DNA of 54,964 nucleotides from positions 1 through 54,964 of the forward strand of contig JAQGOG010000086.1 in the NCBI GenBank assembly GCA_028293765.1, read 5' to 3'. The translations under genes were made by a program, and so were the position numbers. The stretch's first letter is position 1; each line of letters opens with the position of its first letter. This document shows positions 34,801 to 44,412 of this stretch, piece after piece. Below the pieces are notes generated by a model. It saw nothing but the letters and a program-made list of their open reading frames with translations, had not been told where the DNA came from and ran no database searches. This DNA is from Gammaproteobacteria bacterium. Lineage in GTDB: Bacteria > Pseudomonadota > Gammaproteobacteria > Steroidobacterales > Steroidobacteraceae.

Positions 34801-34879
34801 CTGAAGCGAGAATCGGCCCCCTGCCGCGATCGCTACTAATGGAACACACGTTAGCACGGTGGCGGCGCGCGGAGCGTCG

Positions 34880-35809
34880 TCACTTCGCGTAGAGATACTC
34901 GAGCATGATGCCGGCGAAGATCACCATTCCGACGTACTGATTGTTGAAGAAGGCCTTCAGGCACCCGGCCGGCTCGCGTTTGCGGATCAGCCATTGCTGG
35001 TACGCGAACAGCAGGCCCGCGGCGACGGTACCGGCCTCGTACCAGCGGCCGAAGTTCATGGTGCGCCCGGCGAGCGTGAGGGCGAACAGCATCATGGCCT
35101 GCATCACGCCGATCAGCATCTTGTCCATGTCCGCGAACAGGATGGCGCTCGATTTCACACCGACCTTGAGATCGTCCTCGCGGTCCACCATGGCGTACAT
35201 AGTGTCGTAGATCGCGGCCCACATGACGGCCGCGATGTACAAGACCCACGCGACGCGTGGCACCAACCCGCTTTCCGCGGCGAACGCCATGGGCACGCTC
35301 CAGCCGCCGAATGAGATGCCCAGATACAACTGCGGCATCGGGAAGATGCGCTTCACGAACGGATACGAGACTGTCATCGCGGCGCCGATGACGGCGAGCT
35401 TGATCGTCAGTAAATCGAGTCGCGTGACGAGGAACAATGCGACAGCGATGAGCGCCGCGAATAGCAGCAACGCCTCGCGCGGCGTAACGCGACGCGCGGC
35501 GAGGGGGCGATCGCGGGTACGCCTCACGTGCGGATCGATATTCCGATCGGCAAAGTCGTTGATGACACAACCCGCGGCGCGCATCACGAAGACGCCTGCG
35601 ACGAAGACCAGCAGCACCTTCGGATGCGGCCGGCCGGCCCCTGCGATCCAAAGGCCCCACAGCGCGGGCCACAGCAGCAGCCAGGTGCCGATGGGGCGGT
35701 CTAGCCGCGCGAGCAGCGCGTATTCCTCGATGCGCCGCTGGAGGCGGTACAAATAGGGTGCTTCCCTGATCGAGGGTTCGAGTCCGAGCTCCGATGAGAC
35801 AGCGGCCAT
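34880..35809 (-). CDS. ubiA: 4-hydroxybenzoate polyprenyltransferase
   Basis: UbiA attaches the polyprenyl tail to 4-hydroxybenzoate in ubiquinone synthesis. The 309-residue membrane protein has about eight or nine helices, the first Asp-rich motif NDFADRNIDPHVRRTRDRPLA (core NDFADRNID) and the second YDTMYAMVDREDD. The N-terminus carries MLW-like helices preceded by RLDRPIGTWLLLWPALWGLW. No ubiC chorismate lyase gene is adjacent. Quinone supply fits the aerobic oxidase cluster elsewhere in the window. Confidence 0.95.
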   Translation of the reverse strand: MAAVSSELGLEPSIREAPYLYRLQRRIEEYALLARLDRPIGTWLLLWPALWGLWIAGAGRPHPKVLLVFVAGVFVMRAAGCVINDFADRNIDPHVRRTRDRPLAARRVTPREALLLFAALIAVALFLVTRLDLLTIKLAVIGAAMTVSYPFVKRIFPMPQLYLGISFGGWSVPMAFAAESGLVPRVAWVLYIAAVMWAAIYDTMYAMVDREDDLKVGVKSSAILFADMDKMLIGVMQAMMLFALTLAGRTMNFGRWYEAGTVAAGLLFAYQQWLIRKREPAGCLKAFFNNQYVGMVIFAGIMLEYLYAK

Positions 35810-35897
35810 GGTGCGATTTCCTCGTGCGCTAGCGCGCAGAACTCATGGGCGGGTCGTACGGCCTCCGCGCCCATAGATTTAGCGTCGGAGTTTCGGC

Positions 35898-38003
35898 CTA
35901 CCCGACGCGTCCATAACGTTCCCCCGACCCGATCCATCGGGCCGTGAGCGCGGCAATATTATCCGCGTACGAGCTGAGTAGCAGCTCAGCCGTCTTCTGG
36001 ACGCAGGGGAGGAGGTCTGCATCCCGCATGAGATCGGCGACCCGCAGCTGCGCAAGGCCTGTCTGCAGCGTGCCGAGAAGCTCGCCAGGACCGCGCAACT
36101 CCAGGTCACGCCGCGCAATTTCGAATCCATCGTTCGTCTCGCGTATCACTTTCAAGCGTTCGCGCGCGAGCTGCGACAAAGGTCCCCGGTACAGAAGCAG
36201 GCAGCTGCTTGCTTCGGTTCCACGACCCACGCGCCCACGAAGCTGATGCAGTTGGGCGAGACCCATACGCTCTGCGTTCTCGATGACCATGAGCGTCGCG
36301 TTGGGGACATCCACTCCGACCTCGATCACGGTCGTCGCGACGAGAAGTTGGATCTTACCGGCCTTGAACGCGAGCATCGCCTCGTCTTTCTTTGCCGACG
36401 GCATGCGGCCGTGGACGAGACCCACGCGCACTAGCGGCAGGGCTTCCGCAAGCACCGCGGCGGTTTCTTCCGCAGCCTGCGAGCGTGACTCTTCCGACTC
36501 TTCGATCAATGGGCAGACCCAATACGCCTGACGTCCCGCACGGCAGGCCTCCACGATTCGCATGACCACTTCGTCGCGGCGCTGTTCTGGGACAACCACT
36601 GTCTTGACGGGAGTGCGGCCCGGCGGCAACTCATCGATAACCGAGATATCGAGATCCGCGTGAGCGGTCATTGCGAGCGTCCGCGGAATCGGGGTCGCCG
36701 TCATGATCAGCTGATGGGGAAAAAGTCCATCTTTCTGTCCCTTCTCCTGCAGCCTCAGTCGCTGCTGAACGCCGAAGCGGTGCTGCTCGTCGACGATGAC
36801 GAGTGCGAGATGCTTGAAGTCGACGCCTTCCTGGAAGAGGGCGTGTGTTCCGACGACGATCCGGATCTCGCCTGAGGCGATGGCCTCGAAGGCGCTACGA
36901 CGCGTGCGCGCCGGCTGGGATCCCGACAAGAGCGCCACAGGCAGGCCGAGCGGCTGAAACCAGTCACGGAAGTTTCGCCAGTGCTGCTCGGCTAACAGCT
37001 CGGTGGGCGCCATCAGAGCGGCCTGCCGCCCACTGCCTGCCGCGCGCGCGGCCGCGGCGGCGGCCACGACAGTCTTCCCGCAGCCCACGTCGCCTTGCAG
37101 CAGACGAACCATCGGAAGACTCTGGCGCAGATCGGTGTCGACGTCCTGCAAGGTACGTGCTTGTGCATTCGTCAGATTGAACGGCAGTCCCGCAATGAAT
37201 CTCGCCTCCAATCCTGCGGAATCCTCGAGCGCTGCAGCCGGGTCTGTTTTTGCCATCCTTTTCTGGAGCGTGAGGGTCAAGTGGTACGCGAGCAGCTCTT
37301 CAAACGCGAGCCGTCGTTGCGCCGGATGCCGCCCGGCGGCGAGCTCGGTAACTTCCGCTTCTCGGGGCGGCCGGTGCATGTAACTCAGCGCGTCCTTGAG
37401 CGGCGGAAGGCCTAATGACTCGATCATGTGCGACGGAATCCAGTCGCGCACGGCGGAAGTATCGAGCTCTCGCAGCGCCTCCGCGATGAGCGCCCGCAAG
37501 CGGCCTTGCGGCACCCCTTCGGTCAGCGGGTAGATAGGCGTCAGCGTCTCTTCCAGCGGCGCCTGCTCCTGGAGTACCCGGCGATATTCCGGGTGAACGA
37601 TCTCGAGGCCAAGCGGTCCGCGGCGTATTTCACCGAAGCAGCGGATCCGCGCGCCGCGCGCCAGGCCGTTCTGCTGTGCCGCTGAGAAATAAAAGAATCG
37701 CAGTGTCAGAAACCCCGAGCCGTCGGAGATCCGGCACAGGAGCTGCCGGCGCCGACGGTACGTCACTTCCGTGAGTTGGATCTCGCCCTCCACCACCGAG
37801 CGCATGCCCGGCAGCAGCGAACCGATCTGACAGACTTGCGTGCGATCCTCGTAGCGCAGAGGCAGGACGAAGAGCAGATCTTGAACCTGTGTGACGCCGA
37901 GACGCAGGAGCTTTTCGGCGAGCGCAGAGCCGACACCGCGCATTGCGGTGATCGGCCGCTGCTCCGCGTGCCCAGTAGTGCGGTTCGTGGCGGCTTCAGC
38001 CAA
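35898..38003 (-). CDS. recG: ATP-dependent DNA helicase RecG
   Basis: RecG remodels stalled replication forks and branch-migrates Holliday junctions. The product is about 701 residues. It has an N-terminal wedge domain ([16 protein letters not shown]), Walker [12 protein letters not shown], the DEQH box in [23 protein letters not shown], and the C-terminal [19 protein letters not shown] region. I place the start at a TTG at 38003, which overlaps the ridA stop by 8 bp and gives the normal spacing before the RGVGSAL segment; ATG 37943 would remove about 20 residues. The open frame extends further upstream within ridA but is not coding there. It is coupled to spoT-ridA, as in many gammaproteobacteria. 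Confidence 0.94.
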   Translation of the reverse strand: MAEAATNRTTGHAEQRPITAMRGVGSALAEKLLRLGVTQVQDLLFVLPLRYEDRTQVCQIGSLLPGMRSVVEGEIQLTEVTYRRRRQLLCRISDGSGFLTLRFFYFSAAQQNGLARGARIRCFGEIRRGPLGLEIVHPEYRRVLQEQAPLEETLTPIYPLTEGVPQGRLRALIAEALRELDTSAVRDWIPSHMIESLGLPPLKDALSYMHRPPREAEVTELAAGRHPAQRRLAFEELLAYHLTLTLQKRMAKTDPAAALEDSAGLEARFIAGLPFNLTNAQARTLQDVDTDLRQSLPMVRLLQGDVGCGKTVVAAAAAARAAGSGRQAALMAPTELLAEQHWRNFRDWFQPLGLPVALLSGSQPARTRRSAFEAIASGEIRIVVGTHALFQEGVDFKHLALVIVDEQHRFGVQQRLRLQEKGQKDGLFPHQLIMTATPIPRTLAMTAHADLDISVIDELPPGRTPVKTVVVPEQRRDEVVMRIVEACRAGRQAYWVCPLIEESEESRSQAAEETAAVLAEALPLVRVGLVHGRMPSAKKDEAMLAFKAGKIQLLVATTVIEVGVDVPNATLMVIENAERMGLAQLHQLRGRVGRGTEASSCLLLYRGPLSQLARERLKVIRETNDGFEIARRDLELRGPGELLGTLQTGLAQLRVADLMRDADLLPCVQKTAELLLSSYADNIAALTARWIGSGERYGRVG

Positions 38004-38379
38004 GGTACAAAACGCACTCGATCTCGACGCGCGCGCCACGCGGCAGCTGCGCCACTCCGACTGCGGCACGCGCGGGGTACGGCTGCGTGCAGTAGGTCGC
38101 CATGATTTCGTTGACCCTCGCGAAATTCGCGAGGTCGGTGAGGAAAACGTTCACCTTCACGGCATTCGCGAGCGTGCCGCCCGAGGCCTCGGCCACTGCC
38201 TTGAGATTTTCGAATACCTGGCGGATCTCCGCGTCGATGTCGCCCGTGACGAGCTGCATGGTCGTGGGGTCGAGGGGAATCTGGCCCGACAGGTATACTG
38301 TATCCCCCGCGCGGACGGCTTGGGAGTAGGGCCCGATCGCCTGCGGAGCATGGCTCGTGTGAATGGTCTGGCGGCTCAT
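37996..38379 (-). CDS. ridA: Enamine/imine deaminase RidA
   Basis: RidA hydrolyses reactive 2-aminoacrylate and related enamines released by PLP enzymes. The 127-residue protein has the family pattern [12 protein letters not shown] near the start, the GQIPLDP motif and the C-terminal block with the catalytic Arg ([20 protein letters not shown], core [12 protein letters not shown]). The homotrimer is soluble and cytosolic. A good ribosome-binding site (AGAGGATC) precedes the ATG. It lies between spoT and recG, the usual place in this class. Confidence 0.96.
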   Translation of the reverse strand: MSRQTIHTSHAPQAIGPYSQAVRAGDTVYLSGQIPLDPTTMQLVTGDIDAEIRQVFENLKAVAEASGGTLANAVKVNVFLTDLANFARVNEIMATYCTQPYPARAAVGVAQLPRGARVEIECVLYLG

Positions 38380-38400
38380 TGTCTTGATCCTCTTTGGAAG

Positions 38401-38442
38401 CCTGTCTGACTACGCTCGCCCCGCGGACGCCCCGCAGACAGG
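38401..38442. other. Inverted repeat between spoT and ridA
   Basis: CCTGTCTG (38401-38408) and CAGACAGG (38435-38442) form an 8-bp perfect inverted repeat, with two copies of CGCCCCGC in the loop. It lies in the 70-bp gap between the spoT stop and the ridA start on the minus strand and may form an mRNA hairpin that attenuates or stabilises the transcript. Confidence 0.45.
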
Positions 38443-38449
38443 TCGAGCG

Positions 38450-40669
38450 TCATTCGTTATTCTCGGTCTCGTCCCGCCCATCCTCTTCCTGCCCGTCGCG
38501 TACATCACGCGCGTGCGCGGCGATGGTTCGCGTAACTCGTGTTACGTCGGGCATGCGCCGAATGACGCGCACGATGCGTGCGAGGTGCTTGCGATCGCGC
38601 ACTCTGAGCTCGAACGTCAGAATCGAAGCGTCGCTGTCCTGCTCGTCGATCGAGATGTTGTCGATGTTCGTTTCGGCACTGGCGATGGCGGCCGCAACGG
38701 CCGCGAGCACGCCGGTACGGTTGGCCACATGCACCCGGATCTCGGAACTGAAAACGCGGTCCGGAGAGGCTTGCCAGCTGACGGGCAGCCACTTCTCCGG
38801 ATGCTTGCGATAGTCCTCCACGTTCACACAGTTCTCGCGGTGGATGACTACGCCACGGCCCGCCGAGAGAAAGGCGAAGATCGGATCATAGGGAATTGGA
38901 AAACAGCAGCGGGCGTAAGTGACGAGCAGTCCTTCAGTTCCGGCGATCGCCAGCGGCGCGGGCGTTCCGGTGCCATCTTCCGTGGAGCCGGCCGGTACGA
39001 GCCGCCGCGCGACGAGGGGTGCGAGGCGTTCCCCGAGTCCGATCCGCTCGTAGAGCTCGTCGAGGTCCTTCATGCCGAGCTCCCCGAGGGTGGCACCCTG
39101 CGCCTCCGGACTCACGTCATCGAGTGAAACCCTGAACTCCCCGAGCGCCTGGTTGAGAAGCCGTTGCCCGAGCGCGATGGCCTCGGTGCGGCGCAGGCTC
39201 TTGAGGTAATGGCGGATGGCATTTCTCGCCTTCGCGGTGACGACGAAGTTCACCCACGAGGGATTCGGCATCGCGCCTTTCGCGGTGATGATCTCCACGG
39301 TCTGCCCGTTGCGCAGCACCGTACGAAGCGGCGTCAGGCGCCGGTCGACTTTGGCGGCGACGCAGCGATTGCCAATGTCGGTGTGAACCGCGTAGGCAAA
39401 GTCGACGACGGTGGCCCCGCTCGGCAACCGGAGGATCGTGCCCTTAGGCGTAAACACGTACACCTTGTCGGGGAACAGGTCGACTTTGACGCTCTCGAGG
39501 AATTCCTCGGAGGAGCCGTCCTCCTGCAACTCGACGAGGTTCGAGAGCCACTCGCGCGTGCGCGCCTGCTGCATGGAATCGGCGGCGTCGCCGCTTTTGT
39601 ACTTCCAGTGCGCGGCGATGCCCGCTTCGGCGACCCGATGCATGTCCTCCGTGCGGATCTGGGCCTCGATCGGCACTCCGTTCGGACCAAACAGTGTCGT
39701 GTGCAACGATTGGTAGCCGTTGACGCGCGGAATCGCGATGTAGTCTTTGAAGCGGCCGGGCATCGGTTTGAAGACCGCGTGCACGACGCCCAGCGCGCGG
39801 TAGCAGGTGTCGGGTCTGTCGACGATGATGCGAATGCCATACACGTCGACAATTTCATTGAGGATCGAGCGCTTGCGTCGCATCTTGTTGTAGATGCTGT
39901 GCAGATGCTTCTCGCGTGTCTCGACGCGTGCGGGAATGCTGTTCTTCAGCAGCGCGGCGTTCAGCTGCTGCTCGATCTTCTTCAGGAATTCTTTCTGATT
40001 CCCGCGCGCCTTCTTCAGCGCACGCTCGAGAACCAGGTAGCGCCGCGGATACAGCGCCTGGAAGCCCAGGTCTTCGAGCTCGAGCTTCATGTTGTACAGC
40101 CCGAGCCGCTCGGCGATCGGCGCGTAGATCTCCAGCGTCTCCCGCGCTATGGCACGGCGCCTCGCAGGTGCCATAGCCTCTATCGTTCGCATGTTATGCG
40201 TGCGGTCGGCGAGCTTCACGAGGATGACCCGCAGGTCGCGCACCATCGCGAGCAGCATCTTGCGGAAGGATTCCGCCTGCGCCTCTTCGCGGCTCTTGAA
40301 CTTGATCTGGTCGAGTTTCGTGACGCCATCGACTAGCTCGGCGACGTCCGCACCGAAGCGGGCCGCAAGCTGATCCTTGGGCGTCGGCGTGTCCTCGATG
40401 ACGTCATGGAGGATTGCCGCGATGATCGTATCGGCGTCGAGGTGAAGGTCCGCGAGAATGGACGCGGCGGCTACCGGGTGAGCAATGTACGGCTCGCCGG
40501 AGAGGCGCTTCTGTCCTTTATGCGCCGAGGCGCCGAACTCGGCGGCCTCACGGATGCGGGCAACCTGCTCGGGGGGAAGGTAAGTCCCGACCGCGGCCAG
40601 CAGCTCTTTCAGCCCGGGAGTGCGCCTTCCGCCGGGGAGCAGTCCCAGGAGCGAAGACGCGTAGTCCAT
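38450..40669 (-). CDS. spoT: Bifunctional (p)ppGpp synthetase/hydrolase (RelA/SpoT family)
   Basis: The 739-residue protein makes and degrades the stringent alarmone. The HD hydrolase domain is intact (HP in YIAHPVAAASIL and ILHDVIEDT, about residue 88), so hydrolysis is expected. The synthetase domain has the RFKD motif (GRFKDYIA) characteristic of bifunctional enzymes and the ExQIRT motif in IEAQIRTEDMH. A TGS domain (VYVFTPKGTILRLPSGATVVDFAYAVH, core VFTPKGTILRLPSG), a Cys-containing region (ARCCFPIP) and a C-terminal ACT domain follow. It stands 20 bp after rpoZ, the standard rpoZ-spoT arrangement. Confidence 0.97.
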   Translation of the reverse strand: MDYASSLLGLLPGGRRTPGLKELLAAVGTYLPPEQVARIREAAEFGASAHKGQKRLSGEPYIAHPVAAASILADLHLDADTIIAAILHDVIEDTPTPKDQLAARFGADVAELVDGVTKLDQIKFKSREEAQAESFRKMLLAMVRDLRVILVKLADRTHNMRTIEAMAPARRRAIARETLEIYAPIAERLGLYNMKLELEDLGFQALYPRRYLVLERALKKARGNQKEFLKKIEQQLNAALLKNSIPARVETREKHLHSIYNKMRRKRSILNEIVDVYGIRIIVDRPDTCYRALGVVHAVFKPMPGRFKDYIAIPRVNGYQSLHTTLFGPNGVPIEAQIRTEDMHRVAEAGIAAHWKYKSGDAADSMQQARTREWLSNLVELQEDGSSEEFLESVKVDLFPDKVYVFTPKGTILRLPSGATVVDFAYAVHTDIGNRCVAAKVDRRLTPLRTVLRNGQTVEIITAKGAMPNPSWVNFVVTAKARNAIRHYLKSLRRTEAIALGQRLLNQALGEFRVSLDDVSPEAQGATLGELGMKDLDELYERIGLGERLAPLVARRLVPAGSTEDGTGTPAPLAIAGTEGLLVTYARCCFPIPYDPIFAFLSAGRGVVIHRENCVNVEDYRKHPEKWLPVSWQASPDRVFSSEIRVHVANRTGVLAAVAAAIASAETNIDNISIDEQDSDASILTFELRVRDRKHLARIVRVIRRMPDVTRVTRTIAAHARDVRDGQEEDGRDETENNE

Positions 40670-40688
40670 GGCTGGCGGCGGTGGTTCG

Positions 40689-40967
40689 TCAGTCTCCGAG
40701 GCCGAACTGCGGAGCGCGGAACGTCGACTGCATTTCCATCTCAGGTACTACGGTTTCCGTGGGCGGTTCCGGCTCACGGAGCATTTCGACGGTGACATTG
40801 CCGGCGGCGATCTCGCGCAGTGCGACGACGGTCGGCTTGTCGTTTTCCCAGGCAACCGTGGGCTCGGCCCCGTTTGCCAGGCGCCGTGCGCGCTGCGCGG
40901 CGAGCAGCACGAGCTGGAACAGGTTATCGACGTTACCCAGGCAGTCTTCGACAGTGATTCGAGCCAT
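40689..40967 (-). CDS. rpoZ: RNA polymerase omega subunit
   Basis: Omega assists assembly of the core enzyme by holding the beta' C-terminus and, in proteobacteria, forms one ppGpp-binding site. The 92-residue product starts [20 protein letters not shown], the universal omega N-terminus, with [15 protein letters not shown] and [11 protein letters not shown] following. E. coli omega has 91 residues. It lies between gmk and spoT. Confidence 0.97.
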   Translation of the reverse strand: MARITVEDCLGNVDNLFQLVLLAAQRARRLANGAEPTVAWENDKPTVVALREIAAGNVTVEMLREPEPPTETVVPEMEMQSTFRAPQFGLGD

Positions 40968-41087
40968 ATTTAAATCTTCGAAGGAGGCGCGCCGCGGCGG
41001 GCGCGAAAGGTCGTCAACTATAGCGAAATACGGTCGTTCGAGCCAGCCGAATGCGCCCAGCGGCCACGCAAGCCCGCGCTGCGCCCC

Positions 41088-41732
41088 TCACGCCAGCAGT
41101 TCCGCCAGCAGCCGCTGCAGCTGCGGCCGTCCGGCCCGCAGATCCTCCCCCTCGCCCTTGACGATGCGCGTGAGGTTGCCGACCGCCTGCTCGAAGTCAT
41201 CGTTCACGACCACGTAATCGAATTCCCGCGAATGGGACATATCGCCTACCGCATCGCGCAAGCGCCGTTCGATGACCTCGTCCGAATCCGTAGCCCGCTT
41301 GCGGAGCCGCTCCTCGAGCGCCCGCCGGGAGGGCGGCAGAATGAAAATCGTCGAACACGCCGGCAGGGCCTCGCGCACCTGCTGCGCTCCCTGCCAGTCG
41401 ATCTCGAGCACGACGTTATGGCCCTTCCCGAGCTGCGCTTCCACCGGCCGGCGTCCGGTGCCGTAATAGTTATCGAACACCCGCGCGTGCTCGAGAAATT
41501 CCCCACGCTTCACGAGGTCCTGAAATTCCGGCACGGACACGAAGTAATACTCCCGCCCATGCTCTTCGGTCGGCCGCCTCTGCCGCGTGGTATTCGAAAC
41601 GGATACGTGCAGCTCGGGCACCCGCTCGAGCAGCGCTTTCACCAGCGACGTTTTGCCGGCGCCCGAAGGCGCAGCGATCACAAAAAGTTTTCCGCGTCGC
41701 AGGGACGACGGGGGAGCGGATATCTGGTTCAT
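41088..41732 (-). CDS. gmk: Guanylate kinase
   Basis: This kinase phosphorylates GMP to GDP with ATP. The 214-residue product shows the P-loop APSGAGKTSL, the GMP-binding SNTTRQRRPTEEHGREYYFV block (core TTRQRRPTE and GREYYFV) and the VVLEIDWQGAQQVR motif. The first 12 residues before KLFVIAAPSG form a Pro/Ser-rich tail. It lies 120 bp upstream of rpoZ. Confidence 0.97.
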   Translation of the reverse strand: MNQISAPPSSLRRGKLFVIAAPSGAGKTSLVKALLERVPELHVSVSNTTRQRRPTEEHGREYYFVSVPEFQDLVKRGEFLEHARVFDNYYGTGRRPVEAQLGKGHNVVLEIDWQGAQQVREALPACSTIFILPPSRRALEERLRKRATDSDEVIERRLRDAVGDMSHSREFDYVVVNDDFEQAVGNLTRIVKGEGEDLRAGRPQLQRLLAELLA

Positions 41733-41878
41733 TCAGATGAAGCGGGTAATGGATTCAGCGAAGCGCAGGGGCGCAAATTACTACCAAGCGCCGCCGGGAA
41801 GAAGGGCCACTCCTCGGATGCGCCAAAGCCGCAGCGATCCGCTCGGTTCCGATCGCGCTCGGCTCGCCGGCCGTCACT

Positions 41879-42481
41879 CTAGGAGGCGATGCCCATTTCC
41901 CTGAGTTCATTGACCAGCGCAAGCAGCGCATGCGCGCGATGACTCACGGCATTCTTTTCCGCCGCCGTCATCTCAGCGGCTGTGCGGTGCAAGTTGGCTG
42001 GAACAAAGATCGGGTCGTAGCCGAATCCGCCGCAGCCGCGAGGTGCGAGAGCGATCTGGCCTTCCCACGTGCCGTGGGCAAAAACCGGATCGGGATCTTC
42101 GGGGCCACGAACAAACACAATGACGCAGTGGTAGCGCGCCTGCCTGAATTCGGCGGGGACGTCGTGTAGTTCGGCCAACATCTTGTGAAGGTTGTCGTGA
42201 TCGCTGGCGCTCTCACCGGCAAAGCGCGCGGAGTAGACGCCCGGTCGGCCGCCGAGTGCGGCGACTTCGATGCCGGAGTCGTCCGCGAGTGCTGGAAGTC
42301 TGGCCGAACGCGCGGCGTGGCGCGCTTTGATCAGCGCATTTTCCATGAAGGTCGTGCCGGTTTCGGGCGGCGAGTGGATGCCGAGAGCGCTCTGGGCGAC
42401 CAGCTCGAAGCCGAGCGGTGCGAGAAGCGTCGTGAGCTCGCGTAACTTGCCTGAATTGCCGCTGGCGAGTACTACTCGCAT
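41879..42481 (-). CDS. rdgB: XTP/dITP diphosphatase (RdgB/HAM1)
   Basis: RdgB removes non-canonical purine nucleoside triphosphates such as dITP and XTP from the pool. The 200-residue product shows the opening VVLASGNSGKLRE, ENALIKARHAA, the catalytic Asp in LADDSGIEVAALGGRPGVYSA (core LADDSGIEV) and the late FGYDPIFVP block. It lies between gmk and rph in the leftward run. The 192 bp before it up to rph contains no recognisable feature. Confidence 0.96.
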   Translation of the reverse strand: MRVVLASGNSGKLRELTTLLAPLGFELVAQSALGIHSPPETGTTFMENALIKARHAARSARLPALADDSGIEVAALGGRPGVYSARFAGESASDHDNLHKMLAELHDVPAEFRQARYHCVIVFVRGPEDPDPVFAHGTWEGQIALAPRGCGGFGYDPIFVPANLHRTAAEMTAAEKNAVSHRAHALLALVNELREMGIAS

Positions 42482-42673
42482 CTCTTGATCCTCTGACGTG
42501 GTCGCTGCTGTTGCCGCAGGAGCGGCCGTTCCGCCGGCCGTACGTTCACCCGGCTGCTTACTCGTGGCGAACGCAGCAGGACCCGTGCCGGCCGCAGCAG
42601 GCGCGCGGTAGTCGCAACAGGCTCCTGGGCGGCTTCATGTCCCTTGCGCGGGCAGTGAGAACGAGCCGCGCCC

Positions 42674-43411
42674 TCAAGCTGTTCCCGTGACGGGGCTGTC
42701 GAGCGCGTGTGCTTGCAGAGCGAAAAGCCGGCCGATGCCATTCGCCGCGAGATTCAACATGGCGTCGAGCTCGTGGCGGCGGAACGCATGCCCCTCGGCC
42801 GTGCCCTGGATTTCGACGAAGGCGCCGCCGTTGTTCATCACCACGTTCATGTCGGTTTCCGCCTGCGAGTCTTCGGCATAGTCGAGGTCCAACACCGGGA
42901 TCCCGGCGACGATCCCAACAGAAATGGCGGCGATCTGTCCGTGAAGTGGGCTGGCCGCGATCGCCCGTTTCTTTACCAGGCGCTCGCACGCCTCCGCCAG
43001 CGCGACATACCCGCCGGTAATCGCCGCTGTACGCGTACCGCCGTCCGCCTGCAGGACATCGCAGTCCAATGTAATGGTGCGCTCGCCAAGCGCCTTGAGG
43101 TCGATTACCGCGCGCAATGATCGCCCGATGAGGCGTTGGATCTCTTGGGTACGGCCGGTCTGTTTACCCTTGGCGGACTCTCGCGCGGAGCGAGTGTGAG
43201 TTGCACGCGGCAACATTCCGTATTCAGCAGTTACCCATCCCTGGCCCTTGCCGCGCAGAAACTGCGGAACGCTCTCTTCGATACTTGCGGCGCACAGCAC
43301 CTGCGTATCGCCAAACTCGACCAGCACGGAGCCTTCCGCGTGCTTCGCGAAGCGACGCGTAAAGCTCACGCGACGAAGCTCATCGGCCGCACGCCCACTC
43401 GGTCTTGCCAT
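42674..43411 (-). CDS. rph: Ribonuclease PH
   Basis: RNase PH trims tRNA 3' ends phosphorolytically. The 245-residue product starts at ATG 43411 with [17 protein letters not shown], contains [18 protein letters not shown], the [17 protein letters not shown] signature, [15 protein letters not shown], and the C-terminal [14 protein letters not shown]. An in-frame open stretch upstream (to 43534) overlaps the phosphatase end and is not used. E. coli-type RNase PH is 238 residues, so this is full length. Confidence 0.96.
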   Translation of the reverse strand: MARPSGRAADELRRVSFTRRFAKHAEGSVLVEFGDTQVLCAASIEESVPQFLRGKGQGWVTAEYGMLPRATHTRSARESAKGKQTGRTQEIQRLIGRSLRAVIDLKALGERTITLDCDVLQADGGTRTAAITGGYVALAEACERLVKKRAIAASPLHGQIAAISVGIVAGIPVLDLDYAEDSQAETDMNVVMNNGGAFVEIQGTAEGHAFRRHELDAMLNLAANGIGRLFALQAHALDSPVTGTA

Positions 43412-43490
43412 CAGTTCCCCCAATTTATTCGACGGCCCGGCGCAGTGCCAAGGCCCTGTAAGCGACGTAAGCCGGTGCCGACGTTTCTTC

Positions 43491-44249
43491 CTACTCGCCA
43501 AGCCACCGTAAGGCAGCGGCCGAGGTGTTGTCACTTGCGGTACCCGTCCTCGCTATGGCGCGCTGGGCCAGCTCGACGAGCTTCTCGTTCAGTGGCACTG
43601 CCGCCGGACTGATCTCGCCGGCGATCTCCGCGTCCTTGACGCCCGCCCACATGCCATCCGTGCATACGAGCAGCACGTCGTTGGGCTCCAGTGCGCGCCG
43701 TCGGGTGAGGGTCATGTCGGGCAGGATCGGATCCCCGCCGAGACAACACTCCACGAAGTTGCGCATCGGATGCGTTTGCGCCTGGTCGGCGGTGATCAGG
43801 CCCTCGCGCAACAGGAGCTCGACGTGACTGTGGTCCCGGCTTCGCGCGAGGACACTGCCATGTCGGACGTGATAGAGCCTGCTATCGCCAACGTGTGCCC
43901 ACCAAGTCGCACCTTGCTGAACTACGCAGATCGCACAGGTTGCACGCGGCCGGTGCTCGATCGGTAGCTGAACGCCGAGCTTCACGACTTCCTCGTGCGC
44001 ACGCCCCAATGTCAGATGCAAGAAGCCTAACGGATCGAACAGCGGTAGCGGCGTGTGCCAGAAGGCTTCGAGGACGACCTGCTGCGTGACCTCGGCAGCC
44101 TTTGCGCCATCGGCATGCCCTCCCATGCCATCCACCACCACGAGCAAAGCGGAATGCTCAGCTACCGCCGCGGTGACGCGATCCTGGTTCTCCTCGCGCC
44201 CCCCCAGGAGGCTGATGTCGGCGTACTCGACCCGCAAGAAGAATTCCAT
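43491..44249 (-). CDS. PP2C-family protein serine/threonine phosphatase
   Basis: The 252-residue metal-dependent phosphatase has the ordered PP2C motifs [53 protein letters not shown] and [10 protein letters not shown], with the Asp residues of the dinuclear Mn/Mg site. It is a soluble catalytic domain with no membrane helix or sensor. PP2C phosphatases generally oppose Hanks-type Ser/Thr kinases, but no kinase gene is adjacent. It is divergent from yicC with 163 bp between starts and heads the leftward run toward rph. Confidence 0.92.
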   Translation of the reverse strand: MEFFLRVEYADISLLGGREENQDRVTAAVAEHSALLVVVDGMGGHADGAKAAEVTQQVVLEAFWHTPLPLFDPLGFLHLTLGRAHEEVVKLGVQLPIEHRPRATCAICVVQQGATWWAHVGDSRLYHVRHGSVLARSRDHSHVELLLREGLITADQAQTHPMRNFVECCLGGDPILPDMTLTRRRALEPNDVLLVCTDGMWAGVKDAEIAGEISPAAVPLNEKLVELAQRAIARTGTASDNTSAAALRWLGE

Positions 44250-44412
44250 GCATCTGTTAGACTGGGTCGCGCTTTATATCACCCCGCAGCAAACGAGCGT
44301 AGCTTTCGGCTACATAAGGCAGGCAGCTTAGGCTGAGGCAGCTTGTGCTGCGGCGCCCCCGAGCTGCCGGTAACGAAACGCGCCCCCCTGTCTAGATTTT
44401 AGGACCCCAAGC

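Noticed and set aside
34382..34849. Alternative frame overlapping dgkA on the minus strand
   Set aside because: It shares the region with dgkA in another frame, and its product is Arg/Gly/Ala-rich low complexity without membrane helices or family motifs.
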